Shown here in pieces: positions 25,812 to 33,062 of a stretch of DNA of 57,928 nt. The stretch's first letter is position 1. Each line of letters begins with the position of its first letter. The stretch is from the NCBI GenBank assembly GCA_900549415.1, contig URNX01000019.1, forward strand, positions 1 to 57,928. Direction: 5' to 3'. The position numbers and the translations under genes were made by a program. The notes beneath the pieces were generated by a model. It saw only the letters and a program-made list of their open reading frames with translations. It made no database searches and was not told the DNA's origin. Source of the DNA: an uncultured bacterium. Lineage in GTDB: Bacteria; Verrucomicrobiota; Lentisphaeria; Victivallales; UBA1829.

Positions 25812-26791
25812 TGGACTCCCCGTTTCTCGCCGCGCTCCGCACCGCGCAGACCATTCTCGTGGCAGTGCATGTGCGCCCGGACGGCGACGCCATCGCATCG
25901 CTCGGCGCAACCGTCTCCATTCTGCGCGACAACGGCTTCCATGCGTTCGGCATTTTGCCCGAACTGCCCTCCAAAGACCTTGCGGCCTTCCTCCCCGCCG
26001 AAGGAATCCTCCAGTCGGCGGAGGGAATCGAGGCGGATGTATTCATCACCGCCGACTGCTCCAAACCGGACCGGGTTGCCGCAGGCGGCTATCCGTTCGA
26101 ACACTGCCCGACCCTCATCAATATTGACCATCACCCGGACAACCCGGGCTTCGGCACGCTCAATCTGGTCGCCCCGGATGCGGCGGCGTGCACCGAAAAT
26201 CTCTATACGCTCTTCCGCGACGCCGGATTCCGCATCTGCAAAGAGAATGCTACACGGCTTCTGCTCGGGCTCATCACCGACAGCGGCTGTTTCCGCTTCC
26301 AGAACACCTCCCCCGACGCCTTCCGCACGGCGGCGGAACTCATGGAACTCGGAGCGGATCACAAACGCATCATCGTCTCCATCTTCAGCTCGCGTCCGGA
26401 ACGCTTCGTCCGCCTGGAAGCGGAGTTCGCTCTGAACCGTCTGAAAACGGCGTTCGGCGGAAAGTTTGCGTGGATGTATCTTGATCCGGAAGTTCTCGCA
26501 AAGTACGGAGTGGAAATGCGCGAAACGGACAGTCTGATCGAAATCCCGCGCAACATCGACGGAGTTGAAATTGCGGCGACGCTCCGTCCGGAAAAGGACG
26601 GCTGGAAAGCGTCTCTCCGCGCCAAGCGCGAACCTTATTCCGCCGGCCGCATCGCCCGCGCTCTCGGAGGAGGCGGACACGAAATGGCCGCCGGCTGCAC
26701 CATCACCGCTCCGACCATGGAAGAGGCGGAAAAAATTTTACTGCAATACGTTGAAACGGAATTGAACCAACATGAGAAACAACCCCAATAA
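25811..26791 (+). CDS. nrnA: DHH/DHHA1 phosphoesterase, NrnA-type
   Basis: NrnA-type enzymes degrade nanoRNAs of 2-5 nt and dephosphorylate pAp; related enzymes act on cyclic dinucleotide breakdown products. The 326-residue protein has the metal-binding motifs VHVRPDGDAIAS (residues 19-30), ITADCSKPDRV, the DHH core NIDHHPDN, and ITDSGCF, plus the C-terminal DHHA1 GGGGHEMAAG. The start could be GTG 25808 or ATG 25811; ATG is preferred and overlaps the rbfA stop. The order rbfA-nrnA-truB is common in bacteria. Confidence 0.92.
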   Translation: MDSPFLAALRTAQTILVAVHVRPDGDAIASLGATVSILRDNGFHAFGILPELPSKDLAAFLPAEGILQSAEGIEADVFITADCSKPDRVAAGGYPFEHCPTLINIDHHPDNPGFGTLNLVAPDAAACTENLYTLFRDAGFRICKENATRLLLGLITDSGCFRFQNTSPDAFRTAAELMELGADHKRIIVSIFSSRPERFVRLEAEFALNRLKTAFGGKFAWMYLDPEVLAKYGVEMRETDSLIEIPRNIDGVEIAATLRPEKDGWKASLRAKREPYSAGRIARALGGGGHEMAAGCTITAPTMEEAEKILLQYVETELNQHEKQPQ

Positions 26792-27530
26792 GCACCGTCT
26801 GCCCCCGTTCGACCGGAGCGGCATTCTTCTTGTCAACAAACCTGCAGGCTGGACCAGCCATGACGTTGTCGGCTTTGTCCGCTCGCGCTTCAATGTTCCG
26901 AAAGTCGGACATTGCGGCACGCTTGATCCGGCGGCGACCGGACTCCTCGTTGTCGTCCTCGGCAAATTCACCAAGCTCAGCCAGAAATTCAGCGGCGAAA
27001 ACAAAGTCTACGAAGCCCGCATCCAGCTAGGCACAGAAACCGATTCGCAGGATCTCGACGGCGAAGTCATCCGCACGGCTCCGACCGACGGCATCACGGA
27101 GGAGATGCTCCGCGAAACGTTCAAGTCTTTTGAAGGCGACATTCTGCAGGTTCCCCCGATGGTCTCCGCAAAGAAAAAAGACGGCGAGCGTCTTTACGAT
27201 CTCGCCCGCAAAGGCGTGGAAGTCAAACGCGATCCGGTTCCGGTCACCATACACTCGATCCGGGTTGACAACATCGACCTTCCGTTCGCGGATTTCACCG
27301 TCGACTGCTCCAAAGGGACTTACATCCGCACCCTCTGCGCGGATATCGGTGCAAAACTCGGCTGCGGGGCCTGTCTGCACAGTCTGAACCGCATCCGCAG
27401 CGGCGAATTCGACCTTGCCGACGCCTATGACATCGAAACCATGCGCACCTGGGAACAGCCCGAACTGGAAAACGCCGTCAACGATTTTCTGCACAAAAAA
27501 CTTCAGCGGATGAATCTTTCCGCATTCTGA
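26772..27530 (+). CDS. truB: tRNA pseudouridine(55) synthase
   Basis: TruB makes pseudouridine 55 in the T-loop of tRNAs. The 252-residue protein has the catalytic Asp52 in CGTLDPAATG, the start motif GILLVNKPAGWTSHD and the substrate-binding VYEARIQLG. The C-terminal PUA domain is short or missing, as in several bacterial forms. It overlaps the end of nrnA by 20 bp in another frame, suggesting tight translational coupling. Confidence 0.95.
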   Translation: MRNNPNKHRLPPFDRSGILLVNKPAGWTSHDVVGFVRSRFNVPKVGHCGTLDPAATGLLVVVLGKFTKLSQKFSGENKVYEARIQLGTETDSQDLDGEVIRTAPTDGITEEMLRETFKSFEGDILQVPPMVSAKKKDGERLYDLARKGVEVKRDPVPVTIHSIRVDNIDLPFADFTVDCSKGTYIRTLCADIGAKLGCGACLHSLNRIRSGEFDLADAYDIETMRTWEQPELENAVNDFLHKKLQRMNLSAF

Positions 27531-27544
27531 GAAGGGAGACGCCG

Positions 27545-29167
27545 ATGCTCAGCTACGACAAACTCGAAAAAGCGGTCATGCAATTTGTCATGGAGTCAAA
27601 ACAGGAATCCTTCGACGCGGAGGAGCTCGCCGCCGAACTCGACCCGCAGTCGACCGGAGAAGAGCGCGAAAACACCATCCGCCGCATCTGCAACATGCTT
27701 GATTCCTGCGAGTTTGTCGCCCGCAAGCACTCCTCCGACCTCTATTACATTCTCAACAATTTCTTCCGCGGAACCTCGTTTCTCTGCAAACCGAGACCGG
27801 TGGAACTGGAGCGCGGCATCTTCATTCCGGCGGCGCGCCTCGAACCGTTTCATCCGGCGGAACTCTACGCGGATGAACTCGAATTCGCCAGCGGCAAAGT
27901 CTCCGCTCCATTCGAACTGACCGAAGTCCGCCTGCCCTACAAAGATGTCTCCGACCTCTTCTTCATGCTCGGTCCCGCGGGAACAATCGATATGCTCGTC
28001 GCCGAATCGCAGGAGAACTACGACGCCATCCGCGACCACGGCGGACTCTCCGAGTCCATGCCCGTGGTTCTCGAAGCATTCGACTTCTCCGAATTCTACC
28101 GCAACACCGGATTCCGCAGCGGCGACTACATCCGCTTTGAAATCAAATCGTGGGCGGACGGCGAATGGAAAATCTCTCATGTTTCCCGCATCGACTCCCC
28201 GACTCCGCAGGAAATCGAACGCTGGATCGACAAATTCGAAAACGCCCTCACCGACGTCTGTTTCGATTACAAGGATTCCCTCGAAATCCACGAACAGATC
28301 ATGTACGCCTACATCTACGCCGCCGCTTCCGGAAACGACATCCGCAAACTGCCGGGTCCTGCAATCGACCTCTATCACAATATGATGCAGACAATCTCCT
28401 TCCGCCGCGACGGCTCCGAGTGGACGCTCATTTCCAACGATGCGCTGGAAGACACTTCCGCCAAGCCCGAAGAGCATCACCACGAACACGGCGAAGACGC
28501 GGAAGAAGAGAGTCACGAACACCATCACGCGCACGGCTGCGCCTGCGGACACGATCATTCGCATGTTCCGCAGGAAGACGGACCGTTCGGCGATATGTCC
28601 CCGAACGACTTCTCCGCTTCGAAAGGCTCCATGGAGTCCATCGACGCCATCCTGCATGAAATCCATGCGCCGGTTCATGAAACCGAACTCCAGGCGTATA
28701 TGCTCGACACCATTGCAAGCGGCGCGGAAAGTTTCGAAGAATTTGAACGTGTTCATGAGGACCTCATCAAATTCACCTTCACTGACGATGCGCAGGAAGC
28801 CGCCTATCTCAACTTTGTGGAAGAGCTCTGGGAAACTCAGGCAGACCGCTACAGTCACAACATCGACTCGCCGAAAGCGCCGCTCCGCCAACGGCTTCTG
28901 GAGCTGACCGACCGGCGCATAGAGCTTTCTGCAATCGTCCTTGAGCACAAAGGCGCGGTTCCGCCGGAAGATTTGAAATCCGGCATGGTGCATGTCCACA
29001 AGGAAATTCTCGACACACTCTTCATTCTCAACCGCGACGCCGTGCTGGAACCGGAGGAGATTGCAGATCTCGACCTGCGCGTCGGCGATATCGAAAATGA
29101 ATTTGAAATCGTCACCGAAAAGGTTTCCGACTGGCTCGAAAAAAGCGTTTCCGGAGGTCGTGAATGA
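27545..29167 (+). CDS. Unknown protein with histidine-rich linker
   Basis: I do not recognise this 540-residue protein. The first 75 residues look like a winged-helix-type segment (YDKLEKAVMQFVMESKQESF, DPQSTGEERENTIRRICNML). Residues about 75-305 form a globular part of unknown fold. Residues about 309-343 are very His-rich (12 His and 2 Cys in 35 residues; EEHHHEHG, then SHEHHHAHGCACGHDHSH), typical of a metal-binding linker for zinc or nickel. The remainder (about 345-540) is helical and acidic, with possible coiled coil. It is placed between truB (14-bp gap) and ung (4-bp overlap), so it belongs to the translation operon. No signal peptide or membrane segment is visible; a cytoplasmic metal-binding or regulatory role is inferred. 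Confidence 0.85.
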   Translation: MLSYDKLEKAVMQFVMESKQESFDAEELAAELDPQSTGEERENTIRRICNMLDSCEFVARKHSSDLYYILNNFFRGTSFLCKPRPVELERGIFIPAARLEPFHPAELYADELEFASGKVSAPFELTEVRLPYKDVSDLFFMLGPAGTIDMLVAESQENYDAIRDHGGLSESMPVVLEAFDFSEFYRNTGFRSGDYIRFEIKSWADGEWKISHVSRIDSPTPQEIERWIDKFENALTDVCFDYKDSLEIHEQIMYAYIYAAASGNDIRKLPGPAIDLYHNMMQTISFRRDGSEWTLISNDALEDTSAKPEEHHHEHGEDAEEESHEHHHAHGCACGHDHSHVPQEDGPFGDMSPNDFSASKGSMESIDAILHEIHAPVHETELQAYMLDTIASGAESFEEFERVHEDLIKFTFTDDAQEAAYLNFVEELWETQADRYSHNIDSPKAPLRQRLLELTDRRIELSAIVLEHKGAVPPEDLKSGMVHVHKEILDTLFILNRDAVLEPEEIADLDLRVGDIENEFEIVTEKVSDWLEKSVSGGRE

Positions 29168-29874
29168 ATCTGGCGGAACAGCTTCCGGCAGAATGGCGTG
29201 AGCTTCTCGCGCCCGCGCTGCAAGCCGCTTCGTTCCGTTCGCTCTCCGCATTTCTGGAAAAAGAATATGCGGAGAAACAGATTTTTCCGCCCCGGGAAGA
29301 CCTCTTCAGCGCGTTCCGCCTGACTCCGCCGGACAAAGTCCGTGTACTGATTCTCGGACAGGATCCCTATCATGATGACGGACAGGCGCACGGACTTGCC
29401 TTTTCGGTGCGTCCGGGCGTGAAATTTCCGCCCTCTCTCCGGAACATTTTCAAGGAGCTGAATGCCGATCTCGGCACGCCGGTTCCGGAAAGCGGTTCGC
29501 TGGACGAGTGGGCAAAACAGGGAGTTCTGCTCCTCAACACCGTCCTGACCGTCCGCGCACACGCCGCGGGCTCGCATCAGAAACACGGCTGGGAGGAATT
29601 CACCGACTCCGTCATACGGACCGTCAGCGGATTTCCGCGACCCGTGGTATTTGTGCTCTGGGGAGGACCGGCGCAGAAAAAGCTGCCGCTGATCGACACC
29701 GCGCGTCACACTGTCATACAATCGGCGCATCCGTCGCCGCTTTCCGCCTATCGCGGATTTTTCGGGAGCCGCCCGTTCTCCGCGATCAACCGCGCTCTTG
29801 CGCAAAACGGAACAGAGCCGATCGAATTCGGCAGGAGCTCATTATGGGAAACTGGGACTCCAAACAGTATCTGA
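29164..29874 (+). CDS. ung: Uracil-DNA glycosylase
   Basis: Family-1 UDG removes uracil from DNA and starts base excision repair. The 236-residue protein has the water-activating GQDPYHDDG (Asp67), FPPSLRNI, LLNTVLTV and the HPSPLSAY loop with the catalytic His. It starts within the last codons of the preceding gene (ATGA overlap). The last 10 residues overlap the ATG of the tam remnant at 29844, suggesting that this downstream gene was once translationally coupled. Confidence 0.96.
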   Translation: MNLAEQLPAEWRELLAPALQAASFRSLSAFLEKEYAEKQIFPPREDLFSAFRLTPPDKVRVLILGQDPYHDDGQAHGLAFSVRPGVKFPPSLRNIFKELNADLGTPVPESGSLDEWAKQGVLLLNTVLTVRAHAAGSHQKHGWEEFTDSVIRTVSGFPRPVVFVLWGGPAQKKLPLIDTARHTVIQSAHPSPLSAYRGFFGSRPFSAINRALAQNGTEPIEFGRSSLWETGTPNSI

Positions 29875-30029
29875 AGTTCGAAAAGGAACGCACACAGCCC
29901 TCTCGCGACCTGATCCACCGTCTGGACTGCACCCCGCGCACGATTCTGGATGTCGGCTGCGGTCCCGGCAACAGCACCTCCGCACTGAGACAGCGCTTCC
30001 CGAGGCTCTTCTTCACGGCGAAACGCTGA
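29844..30029 (+). pseudogene. tam: Internally deleted trans-aconitate 2-methyltransferase remnant
   Basis: This 61-codon reading frame begins as a Tam-type SAM methyltransferase: GNWDSKQYLKFEKERTQPS and motif I ILDVGCGPGNSTSAL. It then ends FPRLFFTAKR, which matches the usual C-terminus of Tam proteins (FPRLF..AR). About 190 internal residues are therefore missing and the two ends are joined in frame, probably across the RFP codons shared by both parts. The ATG follows CAGGAGC. A 61-residue protein cannot form the methyltransferase fold, so this is a deletion remnant. It ends 70 bp before tRNA-Gly. Confidence 0.75.
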
Positions 30030-30056
30030 AAAAACGCAAAAAAAATCAATTTCAAT

Positions 30057-30084
30057 TTGAACTCTGCGAAAAAGAGAGTATAAT
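30057..30084 (+). promoter_or_regulatory. tRNA-Gly promoter
   Basis: TTGAAC (30057-30062), 16-bp spacer, TATAAT (30079-30084); transcription would start about 8 nt before the tRNA. Confidence 0.75.
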
Positions 30085-30098
30085 ATAGGAACATTGAT

Positions 30099-30172
30099 GC
30101 GGGTGTAGCATAACGGCAATGCTCCAGCTTCCCAAGCTGGCCACGAGGGTTCGACCCCCTTCACCCGCTCCA
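30099..30172 (+). tRNA. tRNA-Gly (anticodon CCC)
   Basis: A complete 74-nt tRNA with encoded CCA. The acceptor stem is GCGGGTG/CACCCGC, the D stem GCAT/ATGC, the anticodon stem CCAGC/GCTGG with loop TTCCCAA (anticodon CCC at 30131-30133, decoding GGG), and the T loop is TTCGACC in a 5-bp stem with one G-T pair. CCA is at 30170-30172. It has a consensus promoter and is followed by a terminator. Confidence 0.97.
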
Positions 30173-30183
30173 ACGATGAACTC

Positions 30184-30215
30184 AAGCGTCCCGAATCGGG
30201 ACGCTTTTTATTTTC
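30184..30215 (+). terminator. tRNA-Gly terminator
   Basis: AAGCGTCCCG (30184-30193) pairs with CGGGACGCTT (30197-30206) over a 3-nt loop, followed by TTTTATTTT. The next gene starts at 30227, 12 bp after the end. Confidence 0.85.
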
Positions 30216-30226
30216 CGGAGCGGTTT

Positions 30227-31153
30227 ATGCTGAAGACTTTCACTCGGCCTGCAATGATCTTTATCCCGTTCCTGCTGGGAGCGCTTTTCCCGCAGGTTCA
30301 TGTTCTGAACGACCCGCCTTACAACGCCGTGCGCTGGGCGCTGACCGTGATGGTCTTCATGTCGTGTCTGCAAATCCGCTTCAGTGAACTCAAACCGCGG
30401 AAGGAACACTGGTATCTTCTCGGTGCGAACCTGCTGATGGGGACGCTTCCCTACTTTGCCCTGAAACTCTTGTTCCCGCAGAATCCTTCGCTGGCAAACG
30501 CGGCGTTCTTTGTCGGCATCACGCCGACTGCAACGGCGGCACCGGTGGTTGTGGCATTCCTGAACGGACGGATCGGCTTTGCGCTGACGGGATTCACGAT
30601 TACAAACGTTTTTGTTTCGCTCTCGCTCCTCTTTCTTCTCCCGATGGTGACGGGGCAGTTCACCGCGGACTTCATCGGGCGGGTTGCTGTGACACTGCTT
30701 CAGGTGATTGCGTTTCCGTTCATCATGGCGGTGATTCTTCGCGGCATCTGGCCGAAACTGCGGGAACTTCCGAAAAAGCTGAAGACATTTTCTTTCCTGC
30801 TGTGGTCGTTCACACTGTTCATTCTTGCGGCGATTGCGCGGGAATACTTCATTGAGAATCCGCATGTTTCGATGTGGAATGTCGGCGGGATTGCTCTGAT
30901 TTCCGCAGTAATCTGTTTCTGCAACTTCTGGTTCGGGAAATATCTTGCGCCCAAACGCTACCGCCGCGAATGCAGTCAGCTTCTCGGTCAGAAGAACACG
31001 ACTTTCACCATGTATCTTGCGCTTCATTACGCAAGCGCCCTGGTTGCCATGGGTCCGATCTTCTACATTTTCTGCCACAACATGTGGAACGCGTGGCAGA
31101 TGTACTGTTACGACCGCCGCCGTTTCCTGCGCGACCAGCACCGCAAAGACTGA
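30227..31153 (+). CDS. Bile acid:sodium symporter (BASS)/ACR3-type transporter
   Basis: The 308-residue membrane protein has about nine or ten transmembrane helices of the BASS superfamily, with the central motif FFVGITPTATAAPVVVAFL where the family has its conserved crossover helix. Substrates in this superfamily include bile acids, pantothenate, pyruvate and arsenite; none can be assigned. ATG 30227 is preceded by CGGAG and lies only 12 bp after the tRNA terminator, so no separate promoter fits; transcription probably depends on read-through. An upstream in-frame start inside the tRNA is rejected. Confidence 0.87.
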   Translation: MLKTFTRPAMIFIPFLLGALFPQVHVLNDPPYNAVRWALTVMVFMSCLQIRFSELKPRKEHWYLLGANLLMGTLPYFALKLLFPQNPSLANAAFFVGITPTATAAPVVVAFLNGRIGFALTGFTITNVFVSLSLLFLLPMVTGQFTADFIGRVAVTLLQVIAFPFIMAVILRGIWPKLRELPKKLKTFSFLLWSFTLFILAAIAREYFIENPHVSMWNVGGIALISAVICFCNFWFGKYLAPKRYRRECSQLLGQKNTTFTMYLALHYASALVAMGPIFYIFCHNMWNAWQMYCYDRRRFLRDQHRKD

Positions 31154-31165
31154 TCACCGGCGACT

Positions 31166-31287
31166 AACTACATTTTTTCAAACGAAAAAGTGCGGCAAAC
31201 TACATTTTTTCAAACGAAAAAGTGCGGCAAACTACATTTTTTCAAACGAAAAAATGCGGCAAACTACATTTTTTCAAACGAAAAACT
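31166..31287. repeat. 32-bp tandem repeat, about 3.7 copies
   Basis: The unit begins CTACATTTTTTCAAACG at 31168, 31200, 31232 and 31264, an exact 32-bp period without spacers. Each unit holds a small hairpin, CATTTTTTC-AAAC-GAAAAARTG; in the third copy the arms match perfectly. The array fills the gap between the stops of the convergent genes at 31153 and 31292. T-runs on both strands suggest a bidirectional terminator, amplified by slippage. The last copy ends with ACTG. Confidence 0.9.
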
Positions 31288-31291
31288 GTAA

Positions 31292-32140
31292 TCAATCATT
31301 TCCTTCAGGATTTTGACAGCCGGAACGCCGCTCTGAGACGGGCGGCTGATTGCGGTATTCACTTGGAGTCAGCCCTACCCGGCGTTTGAAATAGCGCGCA
31401 AAGTAGCAGGGATTCTGCCAGCCGAGCGACAAAGCAATCTCCTTCACCGGAGACGATGTGCTCTTCAAAAGGTACTTCGCAGTCTTCAGTTTCCGCTCCA
31501 GAAACAACGCGTACGGCGTTGTGCCGAACTCCTTCTTGAAAATGCGGATCGTCTGCGACACCGAACGTCCCGAATACTGATACAGAACTTTCGTCTCCAG
31601 CGGCGCGCCCGGCGGAAGACTCTCAATATAATGCTGAACGGCATCCGCAGCAGTTTTTTTGCGCCGCTTCTTTTCCGCAAAAAGATGCAGTTCCGCAAGC
31701 AGGGGAACAATGATCCGCGCGGCCAGAACATCATCCACCTCCTTCGAAGATTTCAGTTCACGCAGCCCCTCCTCGAAACGCTCCCGCAACGGACAGTTCT
31801 TCAGGAGCACCGTTTCGGTCAGCCCGTATGCGGCGAGAAGATCAGCGATAAACGTCCCGCCGACATTGAACCAGAGTTTGACCCACGGATTTGTGCGGTC
31901 CGAAGCGTAATAATGCGTGGAGTTCGGCGGAACCAGATAGACGTCACCCGCTTCCGGTGTGTACTGCTCGCCATCGACAACCAGAACACCGCGTCCGCTC
32001 ACCACATATTCCGCAACCAGAATCGGGATCCCGCGGCGGGCGATGTGGTAGCTCCCGTCGCAATACGAAGTTCCCGCACAGGTAATCACCAGCGGCGAAC
32101 GCCCGTCACGTCTGCGGCTGTATACAATATCCTCTTTCAT
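31292..32140 (-). CDS. AraC-family regulator of cassette B
   Basis: This 282-residue regulator has a cupin sensor domain (residues 1-150; DGEQYTPEAGDVYLVPPN) and a C-terminal double HTH (about 180-275; VKEIALSLGWQNPCYFARYF). It is transcribed divergently from the pseudopilin/hydrolase genes at 32274 and 33062 from overlapping promoters with a palindrome between its own -10 and -35. The ATG at 32140 has an AAGGTG-type site about 10 nt upstream. It is likely autoregulated and is the obvious regulator of cassette B. Confidence 0.9.
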   Translation of the reverse strand: MKEDIVYSRRRDGRSPLVITCAGTSYCDGSYHIARRGIPILVAEYVVSGRGVLVVDGEQYTPEAGDVYLVPPNSTHYYASDRTNPWVKLWFNVGGTFIADLLAAYGLTETVLLKNCPLRERFEEGLRELKSSKEVDDVLAARIIVPLLAELHLFAEKKRRKKTAADAVQHYIESLPPGAPLETKVLYQYSGRSVSQTIRIFKKEFGTTPYALFLERKLKTAKYLLKSTSSPVKEIALSLGWQNPCYFARYFKRRVGLTPSEYRNQPPVSERRSGCQNPEGND

Positions 32141-32157
32141 CCCGACAGCACCTTTTT

Positions 32158-32245
32158 TGCATTTTGCGCATTTTATGTACTATAATGCAACTTTTGTGCA
32201 TTGTCAAATTCATCTTTATCGTGTATAATATAATTAGAGAATGCA
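32158..32245. promoter_or_regulatory. Divergent promoters and AATGCA palindrome of cassette B
   Basis: Plus strand, towards the pseudopilin: TTGTCA (32201-32206), 17-bp spacer, TATAAT (32224-32229). Minus strand, towards the AraC gene: TTGACA (32207-32202), 17-bp spacer, TATAGT (32184-32179). The -35 boxes overlap by 5 bp. The hexamer AATGCA/TGCATT recurs at 32158-32163, 32184-32189, 32197-32202 and 32240-32245; the middle pair forms a perfect 19-bp palindrome inside the AraC promoter. It is a good candidate for the operator. Confidence 0.7.
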
Positions 32246-32273
32246 AGCCATAAAAAGAAAGGCATGAAATGCT

Positions 32274-33062
32274 ATGAAAGCAAAAAACAACTGTTCCGTC
32301 TCATATTTCAAGGGGAAATTCCGCAGATTTACCCTTGTGGAGCTCCTCGTGGTAATTGCCGTGATCGCCATCCTCGCCGGGATGCTGCTTCCGGCGCTCA
32401 ATTCAGCGCGCGCAAAGGCGCGGACAATCAACTGCATCTCCAATCAGAAGCAGATCGGAATCACCGCCGTTTCCTACGCAAACGACTGGAACGACTGGTT
32501 TGTCATGTACTGGAACGGCGGAACCTGGTATGTGCATCCCAATCCGAGCACCGCCCGCAACAAGGCAAACTACGCGCAGTACCTCGCCGCAAACAACTAC
32601 ATCCCGAAAAAACACAACAAAGTCTTCCAGTGCACTGAACAGAAGATCACCACCGATGCGAACTGGACCTATTACGAATACATTTACGGAACCAACATCA
32701 ACGGTTATTACAACGGCAAGGCCGCCGGGAACTGGGCGGGCGGAAACTTCGTCAGCTCCGAACCCTGGCTTCAGCGCGGAAGCGGAAACACAAGTCTTCT
32801 CCGCATGAGCAAAGCTCCCGCCGGCCTCATCATGCTTGCCGACACCCGGATGCAGGCGAAACTCTCCGGCGGCAAAGACGGACAGTCGGGAGCTGGCGGA
32901 CAGAGCCTCGTTACCTCCAGCACCAACACCGACCGCTACTGGGCAGTGCACAATCTGCGCGTCAACACCCTTTACGCCGATCTCCATGCGGCGACAAATC
33001 TGCGTTCGGGCATTCAGGCACAGGTCGGCGCAGGCGCGCTCTTCTTTTACGGAGAAGAATAA
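32274..33062 (+). CDS. Prepilin-type pseudopilin (cassette B)
   Basis: This 262-residue protein has the prepilin N-terminus FTLVELLVVIAVIAILAG (Phe19, mature Glu5 at residue 23) and the LLPALNSARAKA continuation. Near the C-terminus the processing-associated motif is present in altered form: His, nine residues, then Asp-Leu (HNLRVNTLYADLH) instead of Asp-Gly. The residue before the cleavage site is Arg, as in cassette A. It is the first gene after the divergent promoter and its stop overlaps the hydrolase start (TAATG). Confidence 0.92.
   Translation: MKAKNNCSVSYFKGKFRRFTLVELLVVIAVIAILAGMLLPALNSARAKARTINCISNQKQIGITAVSYANDWNDWFVMYWNGGTWYVHPNPSTARNKANYAQYLAANNYIPKKHNKVFQCTEQKITTDANWTYYEYIYGTNINGYYNGKAAGNWAGGNFVSSEPWLQRGSGNTSLLRMSKAPAGLIMLADTRMQAKLSGGKDGQSGAGGQSLVTSSTNTDRYWAVHNLRVNTLYADLHAATNLRSGIQAQVGAGALFFYGEE

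Noticed and set aside
31166..31287. CRISPR array
   Set aside because: The 32-bp units are directly contiguous without unique spacers and there are no cas genes.
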